Below are positions 6,016 through 12,290 of a stretch of 12,290 nt of DNA, in pieces (position 1 is the first letter of the stretch; each line of letters starts with the position of its first letter). This DNA is from a bacterium. Lineage in GTDB: Bacteria > Pseudomonadota > Alphaproteobacteria > Rs-D84. The notes below the pieces were generated by a model. That model saw only the letters and a program-made list of their open reading frames with translations, had not been told where the DNA came from and ran no database searches. A program made the position numbers and the translations under genes. The stretch covers positions 1 through 12,290 of the forward strand of contig JAAVBR010000040.1 of assembly GCA_014802705.1 (NCBI GenBank), given 5' to 3'.

Positions 6016-6465
6016 ATGAATAATAAATTACATTCTTATGATTTGGCCACCCAGAAACTGATGGCCCAGGCAACGGAATTAGACGTTCCGACAACGGGGG
6101 CATTTTCGTTGCCGAAAATGGTTCAACTGTTGCGCGAATCATTCAAATATCAATTGACCTATTACCGCGTGTTTAATGAATTGCGCCCCCGCAATTATGA
6201 TCCGTCTTTGGGATTCTGTCGGGTGGCCAGTTATTATATCAACACACATTTCCCGGGCCAGTTTCATTTTATGCGCACACCGATACATTGGTGGTTGCGA
6301 CATCGTGAAACCGGGATTGATTTTGATATAACTTATACTCAATTTAATGACCCATTTCCCTATCATTTGGGCCAGATTGAAGAATTCACAGAAAAAGACC
6401 AGGGAATTGTAAAAATCTTGCAGAACAAGGCGATGATCCTGGGGAAAAGTGCAGGACTGGAATAA
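6016..6465 (+). CDS. Cys-His-Asp (transglutaminase/papain-like) protein, paralogue 2
   Basis: A 149-residue paralogue of the preceding gene. The candidate catalytic residues are Cys68 (LGFCRVAS), His91 (IHWWLRHR) and Asp104 (DFDITYTQF), followed by PFPYHLGQ. N-terminal similarity (LHSYDLATQKLM against LQIFDNATQRIL) shows that the whole gene was duplicated, though the copies have diverged strongly. The open frame could begin at TTG 5980 or ATG 6013, but ATG 6016 lies 7 nt after a TACAAT -10 box, matching the other candidate leaderless start in the window. Function unknown; the H-W-x-L-x-H-R and D-I-T-x-x-Q-F pattern is typical of cytosolic cysteine-hydrolase-like proteins, by inference. Confidence 0.85.
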   Translation: MNNKLHSYDLATQKLMAQATELDVPTTGAFSLPKMVQLLRESFKYQLTYYRVFNELRPRNYDPSLGFCRVASYYINTHFPGQFHFMRTPIHWWLRHRETGIDFDITYTQFNDPFPYHLGQIEEFTEKDQGIVKILQNKAMILGKSAGLE

Positions 6466-6468
6466 ACG

Positions 6469-7713
6469 ATGATGGAACAGCCGGCACCGATGGTGCAACC
6501 CGATATGATTTTTAGTGTGACCGATGCGTCCGCCCTGTTAAAGGGCGTGGTGGAAACCGCATTTCCGCGGATCCGCATCCGGGGTGAATTGTCCCAAATC
6601 ACACGCGCGGCATCCGGGCACATGTACATGACGATCAAGGATGCCGGCGCCGCGATTTCCGTTATTATCTGGCGCGGCACGCCGGTGCCGTTTAAATTAG
6701 AGGATGGCTTAGAGGTTATTGTTACCGGGCGCTTTACCACCTATCCGGCGCGCAGCAATTATCAGATTGTGGTCAGTGAAATTGAAATGGCCGGCGTGGG
6801 CGCGTTGCTAAAAATGCTAGAGGAACGCAAACAGAAACTGGCGGCCGAGGGATTATTTGACGCGGCGCGGAAAAAGCCCCTGCCCCGATTGCCGCGGCGC
6901 GTGGGGGTCGTGACCAGTCCGACCGGCGCCGCGTTCCAGGATATTCAAAACCGCCTGCGGGAACGGTTCCCGGTGCATGTCATCCTGTACCCCGCCACGG
7001 TCCAAGGCACAACCGCCGCGGCCGAGGTTGCCGCCGGCATCGAATACTTTAACCGCATGAAAAATGTGGATGTGATTATCGTGGCGCGTGGTGGTGGATC
7101 GCTGGAAGACCTGTTGCCCTTTTCCGAAGAAATCGTGGTGCGGGCGGCCGCCGCGTCTGAAATCCCGCTGATATCCGGTGTGGGGCATGAACCAGACTGG
7201 ATGTTGATTGACTTTGCGGCGGATTTTCGCGCCCCCACCCCCACCGGTGCGGCCGAAACCGTGGTCCCGACAAAATTATCGCTGATGACGGATTTGGATA
7301 ACCTGTGGCACCGGTTGTCGGGGCATTTTGCCACGCGCCTGGTCGCGGCCAAGCAACGCGTGGACGGCATTATGGTCAAAAACCCGCACCAGGTCATTAT
7401 GGAACAGACCCAGCGTTTGGACGATATGGGCCGGACCTTGGGACTGTTGATGAATGCCAAAATGCAATCGGCGCATCAAAAAATGACGGCGATCGCCACA
7501 TTCCCCAATATCTTGCAAAATCGGATGACCGCCCTGGCCCAGGCGATGGGGCATCTGGGGCAAATGCTGAATTCGCTAAGTTATAAAAGTGTTCTGGCCC
7601 GCGGATACGCCATTGTGCGGGGCGCGGATGGTCAAATTGTGGCCCGTGCCGGGGACTTTACCCGCCCGGCCGAAATCGAATTTGCCGACGGTACGGTCCA
7701 GATCGGCGGATAA
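6469..7713 (+). CDS. xseA: Exodeoxyribonuclease VII large subunit
   Basis: XseA is the catalytic subunit of exonuclease VII, which degrades single-stranded DNA from both ends together with the small subunit XseB (not in this window). The 414-residue protein has an N-terminal OB fold (about 14-105, with IRGELSQ and GHMYMTIKDAGA), a catalytic domain with VGVVTSPTGAAFQDI, ARGGGSLEDLLPF and GVGHEPDWMLIDFAADFRAPTPTGAAE (237-263), then a long helical region ending in VLARGYAIV. The usual GHETD sequence reads GHEPD, with proline replacing threonine. It begins 3 nt after the preceding stop. ATG 6469 and ATG 6472 are both possible. No convincing terminator follows directly. Confidence 0.97.
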   Translation: MMEQPAPMVQPDMIFSVTDASALLKGVVETAFPRIRIRGELSQITRAASGHMYMTIKDAGAAISVIIWRGTPVPFKLEDGLEVIVTGRFTTYPARSNYQIVVSEIEMAGVGALLKMLEERKQKLAAEGLFDAARKKPLPRLPRRVGVVTSPTGAAFQDIQNRLRERFPVHVILYPATVQGTTAAAEVAAGIEYFNRMKNVDVIIVARGGGSLEDLLPFSEEIVVRAAAASEIPLISGVGHEPDWMLIDFAADFRAPTPTGAAETVVPTKLSLMTDLDNLWHRLSGHFATRLVAAKQRVDGIMVKNPHQVIMEQTQRLDDMGRTLGLLMNAKMQSAHQKMTAIATFPNILQNRMTALAQAMGHLGQMLNSLSYKSVLARGYAIVRGADGQIVARAGDFTRPAEIEFADGTVQIGG

Positions 7714-7753
7714 GTGTAAGAATATTTTCCTAGCATTGCGCGCAAAGTTCGGG

Positions 7754-7759
7754 TATAAT
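7754..7759 (+). promoter_or_regulatory. -10 box of a stable-RNA-like promoter
   Basis: A perfect TATAAT is followed by a GC-rich discriminator (TGGCCCCGCG), a feature of stringently controlled tRNA and rRNA promoters. No clear -35 box sits 16-18 bp upstream (7731-7736 reads TAGCAT). A palindrome TTGCGCGCAA lies at 7736-7745. Predicted start is about 7766. Confidence 0.5.
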
Positions 7760-7765
7760 TGGCCC

Positions 7766-7921
7766 CGCGATGGGTATTTTATCGCTGGACTTTACAATCC
7801 ATAGAGTGCATCAAGGCAAACCTTGATGAAAACCAACCGACGGTTGGAATGTGGGATATATCTGAATAACCACGCAATACACTCTATTGTTGTAAAATTC
7901 CAACCGGCTTTCTTATTTTTT
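7766..7921 (+). ncRNA. Candidate structured non-coding RNA between xseA and recN
   Basis: The convergent gap holds nested perfect complementarities. There is a 5' hairpin GCGAT / ATCGC (7767-7785). A two-part closing stem follows: TTTACAA (7791-7797) with TTGTAAA (7890-7896), then ATAGAGTG (7801-7808) with CACTCTAT (7880-7887). Inside are three hairpins: CATCAAGG-CAAA-CCTTGATG (7809-7828), CCAACC-GAC-GGTTGG (7833-7847) and GTGG / CCAC (7851-7873). This is a cloverleaf-like four-way junction. The T-rich CTTTCTTATTTTTT at 7908-7921 could end the transcript inside the recN 3' end. It does not match tRNA, 4.5S, 6S or tmRNA features I know. It could instead be a small palindromic repeat or a shared 3' UTR. 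Confidence 0.5.
7829..7847 (-). terminator. Possible weak terminator for recN
   Basis: Read on the - strand this is CCAACC-GTC-GGTTGG followed by TTTT, about 65 nt after the recN stop. The 6-bp stem and short T run are weak, so termination efficiency is uncertain. The same bases form one hairpin of the candidate RNA on the + strand. Confidence 0.4.
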
Positions 7922-9565
7922 AATCAGGGTTTTGGCGGTCGCGATGGATTCGGGGGTGATTTCGGCCCCGCTGATGATGCGGGCGATTTCATGGACGCGT
8001 TGGTCGTCCGAAATGCGGGTCACGGTTGTGGTGGTCACGTCGTTATCGGCATGCTTTTCAATTTTGAAATGTCGATCGGCAAATCCGGCGACCTGGGCCG
8101 AATGGGTGATGACCAAGGCCTGGGAATGTGCCGCCAAACGCGCCAGGCGTTGTCCCACGGCGGACGCGGTGGCGCCGCTGATGCCGGTATCGACTTCGTC
8201 AAAGACAAAGGTGTGGGCGGCATCCCCGCCGGTTAAAACCACACGCATCGCCAGCATCAGGCGCGCCAATTCCCCGCCCGATGCGGTTTTATGCAGGGGC
8301 GCAAACGGCGTTCCGGGGTTGGTCTTGATCATAAACATAACCTCGTCCGCACCAGCCGCACAGGGGGCGCAGGCCTTGATGTCGACGGTAAAATCTGCCT
8401 GGCCCAGTTTCAGGTCCGGCAATTCCGCCAAAATCCGATCGCGCAACTGGGCGCATGCCGCGGTGCGCGCAGCGGTCAGTTCGGCGGATGCCTGATCAAA
8501 GGTTGCCCGATGGTGGGCCATATCTGATTTGGCCCGCTGTAATTCGGCGTCCGAATGATCGATGGCGTTTAATTGGGCTGCCATTTGTTCCAACTTTGCC
8601 GGCAATTCGTCGGCGGCCACGCGATGTTTGCGCGCCGCCGCCCGAATGGCAAACAGGCGTTCTTCGGCCGCGTCCAGGGTATCCACGTCCACCGCGTCGG
8701 GGGTCAAACGCCCCGCCACATCGGACACCACCTGGGCGGCGTCATACAGGGCGTCAATCTGGGCCTGGTACGGATTGGGATCTGTTTTGATACGTTGCAA
8801 AATATGGGCCACGGAAAAAATCTGGGCATCCAGGGACACGCCGCGCGGGGCCATGGCCTCGGCCGCTTCGGTTAAAATGGCGGCGTCTTTTTCGGCATTC
8901 ATCATCGCGGCGCGGCGGGTGGCCAATTCGTCTTCTTCGCCCGGGCGCACGTTCAGGGCCGTCAATTCCGACACATTGTGTTCCAAGAAATCGCGTTCGG
9001 CGGCCGATGTGGCCAGCATGTTTTCCAATTCCGCCAACCGACGTTCGGCCGCATGATAGGCCACAAAGGCGTCATGTGTTCGGGATAAAATATCATTGTA
9101 TTTATCGATGGATACGCGCGCAAATTCATCCAAAGTCTGACGATGCGTCGTGGGATCCAACAGGGAATGATTTTCAAACTGTCCATGAATTTCGATCAAG
9201 TTATCCCCAACCTGTTTCAGGGTCTTGATCGACACCGGCGTATCATTGATCCAGGCACGGGATTTGCCATCCGCCGCCAATGTGCGTCGCAAAATTAAAT
9301 CGTCCGACGCATCAATGCCACATTCGTCCAAAATCTGGACAACCGATGCGGGGGTGTGATCAAACTGGGCCGTGACCGAGGCACCCGCGCATCCGTGACG
9401 GATCAGGCCCGCGTCCCCCCGCGCCCCCAGCGCCAGCGCCAGCGCGTCCAACAGGATACTTTTCCCCGCGCCGGTTTCACCGGTCAAGATATTCAGCCCC
9501 GGTCCGAATTCCAGATCCAGGTGTTCGATCAAAACAATATTGGATATCGTCAGTCTGTTTAACAT
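7913..9565 (-). CDS. recN: DNA repair protein RecN
   Basis: RecN is an SMC-like ATPase that gathers and holds DNA ends during double-strand break repair with RecA. The 550-residue protein has the split ATPase of the family: N-terminal LNRLTISNIVLIE and Walker A GETGAGKS (29-36), IHGQFENHSLLDP (about 126-138), a helical coiled-coil middle (about 150-385), the ABC signature ASGGELARL (428-436), Walker B FVFDEVDTG (454-462) and the His loop ITHSAQVAG. An upstream in-frame ATG would add 12 residues (start 9601), but the family start is MLNRLTI, and the ATG at 9565 sits 6 nt after a TATAAT box with no Shine-Dalgarno. It lies downstream of addA on the same strand, grouping break-repair functions. 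Confidence 0.97.
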   Translation of the reverse strand: MLNRLTISNIVLIEHLDLEFGPGLNILTGETGAGKSILLDALALALGARGDAGLIRHGCAGASVTAQFDHTPASVVQILDECGIDASDDLILRRTLAADGKSRAWINDTPVSIKTLKQVGDNLIEIHGQFENHSLLDPTTHRQTLDEFARVSIDKYNDILSRTHDAFVAYHAAERRLAELENMLATSAAERDFLEHNVSELTALNVRPGEEDELATRRAAMMNAEKDAAILTEAAEAMAPRGVSLDAQIFSVAHILQRIKTDPNPYQAQIDALYDAAQVVSDVAGRLTPDAVDVDTLDAAEERLFAIRAAARKHRVAADELPAKLEQMAAQLNAIDHSDAELQRAKSDMAHHRATFDQASAELTAARTAACAQLRDRILAELPDLKLGQADFTVDIKACAPCAAGADEVMFMIKTNPGTPFAPLHKTASGGELARLMLAMRVVLTGGDAAHTFVFDEVDTGISGATASAVGQRLARLAAHSQALVITHSAQVAGFADRHFKIEKHADNDVTTTTVTRISDDQRVHEIARIISGAEITPESIATAKTLIKK

Positions 9566-9571
9566 GATTGA

Positions 9572-9601
9572 ATTATAGCGAATTTTTGTCCCGTATTTCA
9601 A
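9572..9601 (-). promoter_or_regulatory. recN promoter
   Basis: On the - strand, TTGAAA (9601-9596) and TATAAT (9577-9572) are 18 bp apart, and the recN ATG follows 6 nt after the -10 box (9571-9566). This again predicts a transcript starting at or next to the start codon. I see no LexA-type box. Confidence 0.65.
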
Positions 9602-9607
9602 GACCTT

Positions 9608-10054
9608 TTAATCAATCTGAATGGGTTCCAGGGTCCAGTTGTGCATCCACAGCAGGTATCCGGAAATTTGATACCCCGGATAGATTTTTTTCAGTAATTG
9701 GGCGTATTCGCGCATCTGAATCAGATAGGAATCGCGCCGCGCATCGGGATGGGTGTCTGTTTTGTAATCAATAAAGCGCACAGTTTTGGTCGCCGAATCC
9801 ACGCGCAGACGATCGATGCGGCGGCTGATAAATTTTCCGGAAACGGTGCCGGCAACGGGAACCTCGGTCCGGGCATCGGGCGCAAACAGGTCGATAATTT
9901 CCGGCATCTGACGCAGGTGCGCGATTAAATCCGCGTCGCCCGCGCATTGGTCCGGGGCGATCACAACGTGCTGCATTTTGGCATGCGTGGCCGCGCCACT
10001 GTCGGTGGCGAATTTTGTTCGGGTATATTGCGTCATAAGGTCACTGAGTTTCAT
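9608..10054 (-). CDS. AddA C-terminal nuclease domain as a separate gene
   Basis: A 148-residue RecB-family PD-(D/E)XK nuclease that corresponds to the C-terminal domain normally fused to the AddA helicase. Visible elements in order: a histidine motif (GAATHAKMQH), EVPV, the metal-binding Asp in SRRIDRL, the catalytic DYKT (Asp and Lys), and the downstream helix with Gln-Tyr (MREYAQLLKKIYPGY). The ATG at 10054 has AGGA at 10064-10061, 6 nt upstream, and overlaps the helicase stop by 14 nt, suggesting translational coupling. The frame is open back to 10168, so a +1 shift in the overlap would fuse the two. A five-G run at 10074-10078 is a possible sequencing-error site. It is either a true split subunit or a frameshifted addA. 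Confidence 0.85.
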   Translation of the reverse strand: MKLSDLMTQYTRTKFATDSGAATHAKMQHVVIAPDQCAGDADLIAHLRQMPEIIDLFAPDARTEVPVAGTVSGKFISRRIDRLRVDSATKTVRFIDYKTDTHPDARRDSYLIQMREYAQLLKKIYPGYQISGYLLWMHNWTLEPIQID

Positions 10055-12290
10055 TGTGGATCCTGATTTCTGTGGGGGTAATGTCGGCGCCCGGCATTGT
10101 CCCCAGAACGTTCCATAATTGGGTGTGCCACGCCATATCCGGCGCCGTTTTATACGGCGTATAGCCATAGATATAGAGTCTATCGCGCGCCCGCGTCATG
10201 GCCACGTACAACAGACGATAATATTCGGCCATTTTTTGATCCATGGCGGCGGCGGCGGCCTGTTCAACCTGGGCGCTGGCGCTTTTCTGGGGTGTCCACA
10301 GCCATGCGTCATGTGCCGCATCATCGGTTTCGGGGACGGCAAAAACATTTTCCGGTTTGTCGCGCGGCGTGCGCACGGTGTCGATCAAGAAAACGACGGG
10401 GGCCTCTAACCCTTTGCTGCCGTGAATGGTGACGATGCGGACGCCGCTGCTGCGATCCATGTCACGTTTAACCTCGCTGCCGCCGGTGACGAACCATTTC
10501 AAGAAATGACGCAGGGTGCCCGGTTGGGTTCGTTCATAGGACAAGCAGATGGTTAAAAATTCTTCCAGCGGATCGATAATCTGTTGCCCCAGGGCGGCGA
10601 TCATTTTCTGACGTCGATTGTCGGTCTGTAACAGATGCGTAAAGAATGTATACGGGCCCATCCCGGCGGCGTCGGTCACAATTTGGCACAGTTTTTCGTG
10701 AATATCCGGATGCAGATTTTCCAGGCTGTCAAACAGGGGTTTTTCGGGGACATTCGGCGCCGAATGATGTGTGTGACATAAATTAAAAATATCGTCTTCT
10801 GTCAATCGAAATAATGGACTTTTTAAAGTGCAACATAAACTGTAATCATCCGTTGTGTCCAGGCAAAAGCGCACCAGATTTAACATGTCCCGAATGGCCG
10901 GAAATTGGGGTAACAGGATGCGGTCGCTGCCCGCGACATCCAAATCGCGTTTCTTTAAAGCGTGGATCAACGGTTCGGCAAAGGGATTGCGACGTTGAAC
11001 CAAAACCATGATGTCGCCCGGTGCCACACCGTCGGTATGAACCATGTCGGCGATTTTGTCGGCAATTGTTTCGATATAGGCATCGCGATCCATATCATCG
11101 TCGCGTGTAACCAATTTGTGTAATTCAACCTGTCCCGGCGCGTCCGCGCGGAAACATCTGTGGGGATTGTTCCGAAAACCGGTCTGTTGGGCGATTGTCG
11201 GATTGTCAAAGAAATAATCCACGGTCTGTAAAATCGGCGCGGTCGATCGGAAACTTTGTGCCAGGGGGATTTCGCAAATGGTGCGTGCATTTTGGCGAAT
11301 TTGTTCGGCAATTTGATCGCGGCTTAGTGCAAAGGCCGCGGCATCGGCGCCCTGGAATCCGTAAATGGACTGCTTGCTGTCGCCCACAACGAACAAAGAT
11401 CGTGGATTGGATTCGGTGGTACCGTCGGTAAAGAAGTCCCCCGCCAACAGGCGTAGGATATCCCACTGCTGGGGGCTGGTGTCTTGGGCCTCGTCCACCA
11501 AAATATGACTCAGGGATACGTCCAATTGTGATAAAATCCATCCCATGGTATCGGCCCCGGAAAATAAACGGCGTGTGTATAAAATCAAATCGTCAAAGTC
11601 CAACAGATTGTGTTGCAACTTTATCCGACGATATGCGTCGGCAAATGCCGCCGATAAATCAAACAGGGCCAAACTGTCTTGGAATGTTATCCGGTTTAAA
11701 TAGGATTGGTTGACGGCATAAACGCGTTGTTGTTCGGCGGCCAGATAGTCTTTCTTGGCCACATTTGCAATCGGCGTTTCTGTGGATGTCAAATACGCAT
11801 ATTTGTATTCGTTAAAATCAATTGTTTTATCAATATACTGTTTTGTTAAATTGATAATATTTATCAGGTATGCGGCCGGCTTTTTACTGGCATTGACGTC
11901 CGTTTGGGCCAAATCAATGATTTTTTCCAGATTTTCTGGGCGCGGTTCGTCAAAAACGTCTGTTGTATAATTTAAAAATTTTTTTGTCGTATCAATAAAG
12001 TATTGTCGAAAATTATCAAAATTTTCAACCTGGAAAAACGAACGGTATTGCCCCGTCAGAATCCCCAGCAAACTGTCCAGGCTGTATTCCGAAATCCGCC
12101 CCACGATATGGGCAAAGGCATCCCCAATCCGGGAATCGGATGGTGACCGGATCAACTGTTCAAAGGCATCATGCAACAACACCGATTGATTGTCGGGCGA
12201 TATCAGAGACCACGCGGGGGATATGCCAGCCTCCAACGGAAAGCGATGCAAAAACTCCTCGAAAAAACCGTGGATGGTTTTGATCTTTAA
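10041..12290 (-). CDS. addA: AddA double-strand break repair helicase, helicase part (5' partial)
   Basis: This is the UvrD/Rep-type SF1 helicase subunit of AddAB, which resects double-strand breaks for RecA loading. 749 codons are visible. The frame is open to the window edge, so the N-terminus with Walker A is missing. The visible part begins with the AddA-typical LKIKTIHGFFEEFLHRFPLEAG. Other motifs: LVDEAQDTSPQQW (motif II, about 264), FVVGDSKQSIYGFQGAD (III), QSFRSTAPIL (IV), VRIVTIHGSKGLEAPVVFL (V, about 617) and YRLLYVAMTRARDRLYIYG (VI, about 691). It ends about 30 residues after motif VI, without the nuclease domain. That domain follows as an overlapping separate gene in the +1 frame. 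addB would be expected upstream, outside the window. Confidence 0.95.
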   Translation of the reverse strand, partial: LKIKTIHGFFEEFLHRFPLEAGISPAWSLISPDNQSVLLHDAFEQLIRSPSDSRIGDAFAHIVGRISEYSLDSLLGILTGQYRSFFQVENFDNFRQYFIDTTKKFLNYTTDVFDEPRPENLEKIIDLAQTDVNASKKPAAYLINIINLTKQYIDKTIDFNEYKYAYLTSTETPIANVAKKDYLAAEQQRVYAVNQSYLNRITFQDSLALFDLSAAFADAYRRIKLQHNLLDFDDLILYTRRLFSGADTMGWILSQLDVSLSHILVDEAQDTSPQQWDILRLLAGDFFTDGTTESNPRSLFVVGDSKQSIYGFQGADAAAFALSRDQIAEQIRQNARTICEIPLAQSFRSTAPILQTVDYFFDNPTIAQQTGFRNNPHRCFRADAPGQVELHKLVTRDDDMDRDAYIETIADKIADMVHTDGVAPGDIMVLVQRRNPFAEPLIHALKKRDLDVAGSDRILLPQFPAIRDMLNLVRFCLDTTDDYSLCCTLKSPLFRLTEDDIFNLCHTHHSAPNVPEKPLFDSLENLHPDIHEKLCQIVTDAAGMGPYTFFTHLLQTDNRRQKMIAALGQQIIDPLEEFLTICLSYERTQPGTLRHFLKWFVTGGSEVKRDMDRSSGVRIVTIHGSKGLEAPVVFLIDTVRTPRDKPENVFAVPETDDAAHDAWLWTPQKSASAQVEQAAAAAMDQKMAEYYRLLYVAMTRARDRLYIYGYTPYKTAPDMAWHTQLWNVLGTMPGADITPTEIRIHNETQ

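Noticed and set aside
4999..6465. Prophage fragment
   Set aside because: There are no structural, integrase or lysis genes and no attachment repeats; the genes sit in tight operon order between tsaD and xseA.
7814..7850. Possible hammerhead ribozyme core (TTGATGA ... ) in the candidate RNA
   Set aside because: The core should read CTGANGA with a GAAA segment after stem II; here it is TTGATGA and no GAAA follows the second hairpin.
7766..7921. Candidate RNA as tRNA, 4.5S, 6S or tmRNA
   Set aside because: There is no T-loop consensus or CCA end, no SRP GGAAG-type apical loop, no single long bulged rod as in 6S, and no tag-coding frame with acceptor ends.
7823..8236. 137-codon + strand frame opposite the 3' end of recN
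   Set aside because: It lies antisense to well-conserved RecN sequence (ABC signature and Walker B region). Its glycine- and aspartate-rich composition is what the recN complement gives.

Overview
The window reads as chromosomal DNA of a bacterium of moderate GC, most likely an alphaproteobacterium. The evidence is a DUF2155 secreted protein (a family typical of Alphaproteobacteria), a short TrmD without the enterobacterial C-terminal tail, and AddA-type rather than RecBCD-type recombination enzymes. An uncultured, host- or gut-associated lineage is possible, because the HD-domain gene resembles a family I associate with gut Firmicutes and phages. That last point is inference.

Layout. Bases 2-1734 (+) hold the tail of an unrecognised gene, a cysteine-rich protein of unknown function, trmD and rplS, closed by a strong intrinsic terminator (1733-1762). 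Bases 1763-2110 hold no gene. They contain a cluster of hairpins and a 178-bp palindromic, MITE-like unit with perfect 16-bp terminal inverted repeats. A near-consensus promoter (TTGACA-N17-TACAAT) then drives a tightly packed set of genes on the + strand (2111-5983): DUF2155 protein, two unknown small proteins, a DUF1460 lipoprotein, tsaD, an HD hydrolase and a Cys-His-Asp protein. A second Cys-His-Asp paralogue (6016-6465) has its own internal promoter and is followed by xseA. Many junctions are ATGA overlaps or gaps of a few bases.

The right third is on the - strand: addA, cut by the window edge and apparently split into a helicase gene and a separate 148-codon nuclease gene, then recN with its own promoter. 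AddA, RecN and XseA all act on DNA ends or single strands, so the right half is enriched in DNA repair genes. xseA and recN converge on a 199-bp gap (7714-7912) holding a highly structured candidate non-coding RNA with a stable-RNA-like promoter.

The less ordinary points are the split AddA, three promoters whose -10 box lies only 6-7 nt before the ATG of genes without a Shine-Dalgarno sequence (candidate leaderless mRNAs), the structured RNA candidate, the nested palindromic repeat element, and the tandem Cys-His-Asp paralogues beside an HD hydrolase inside a housekeeping operon.
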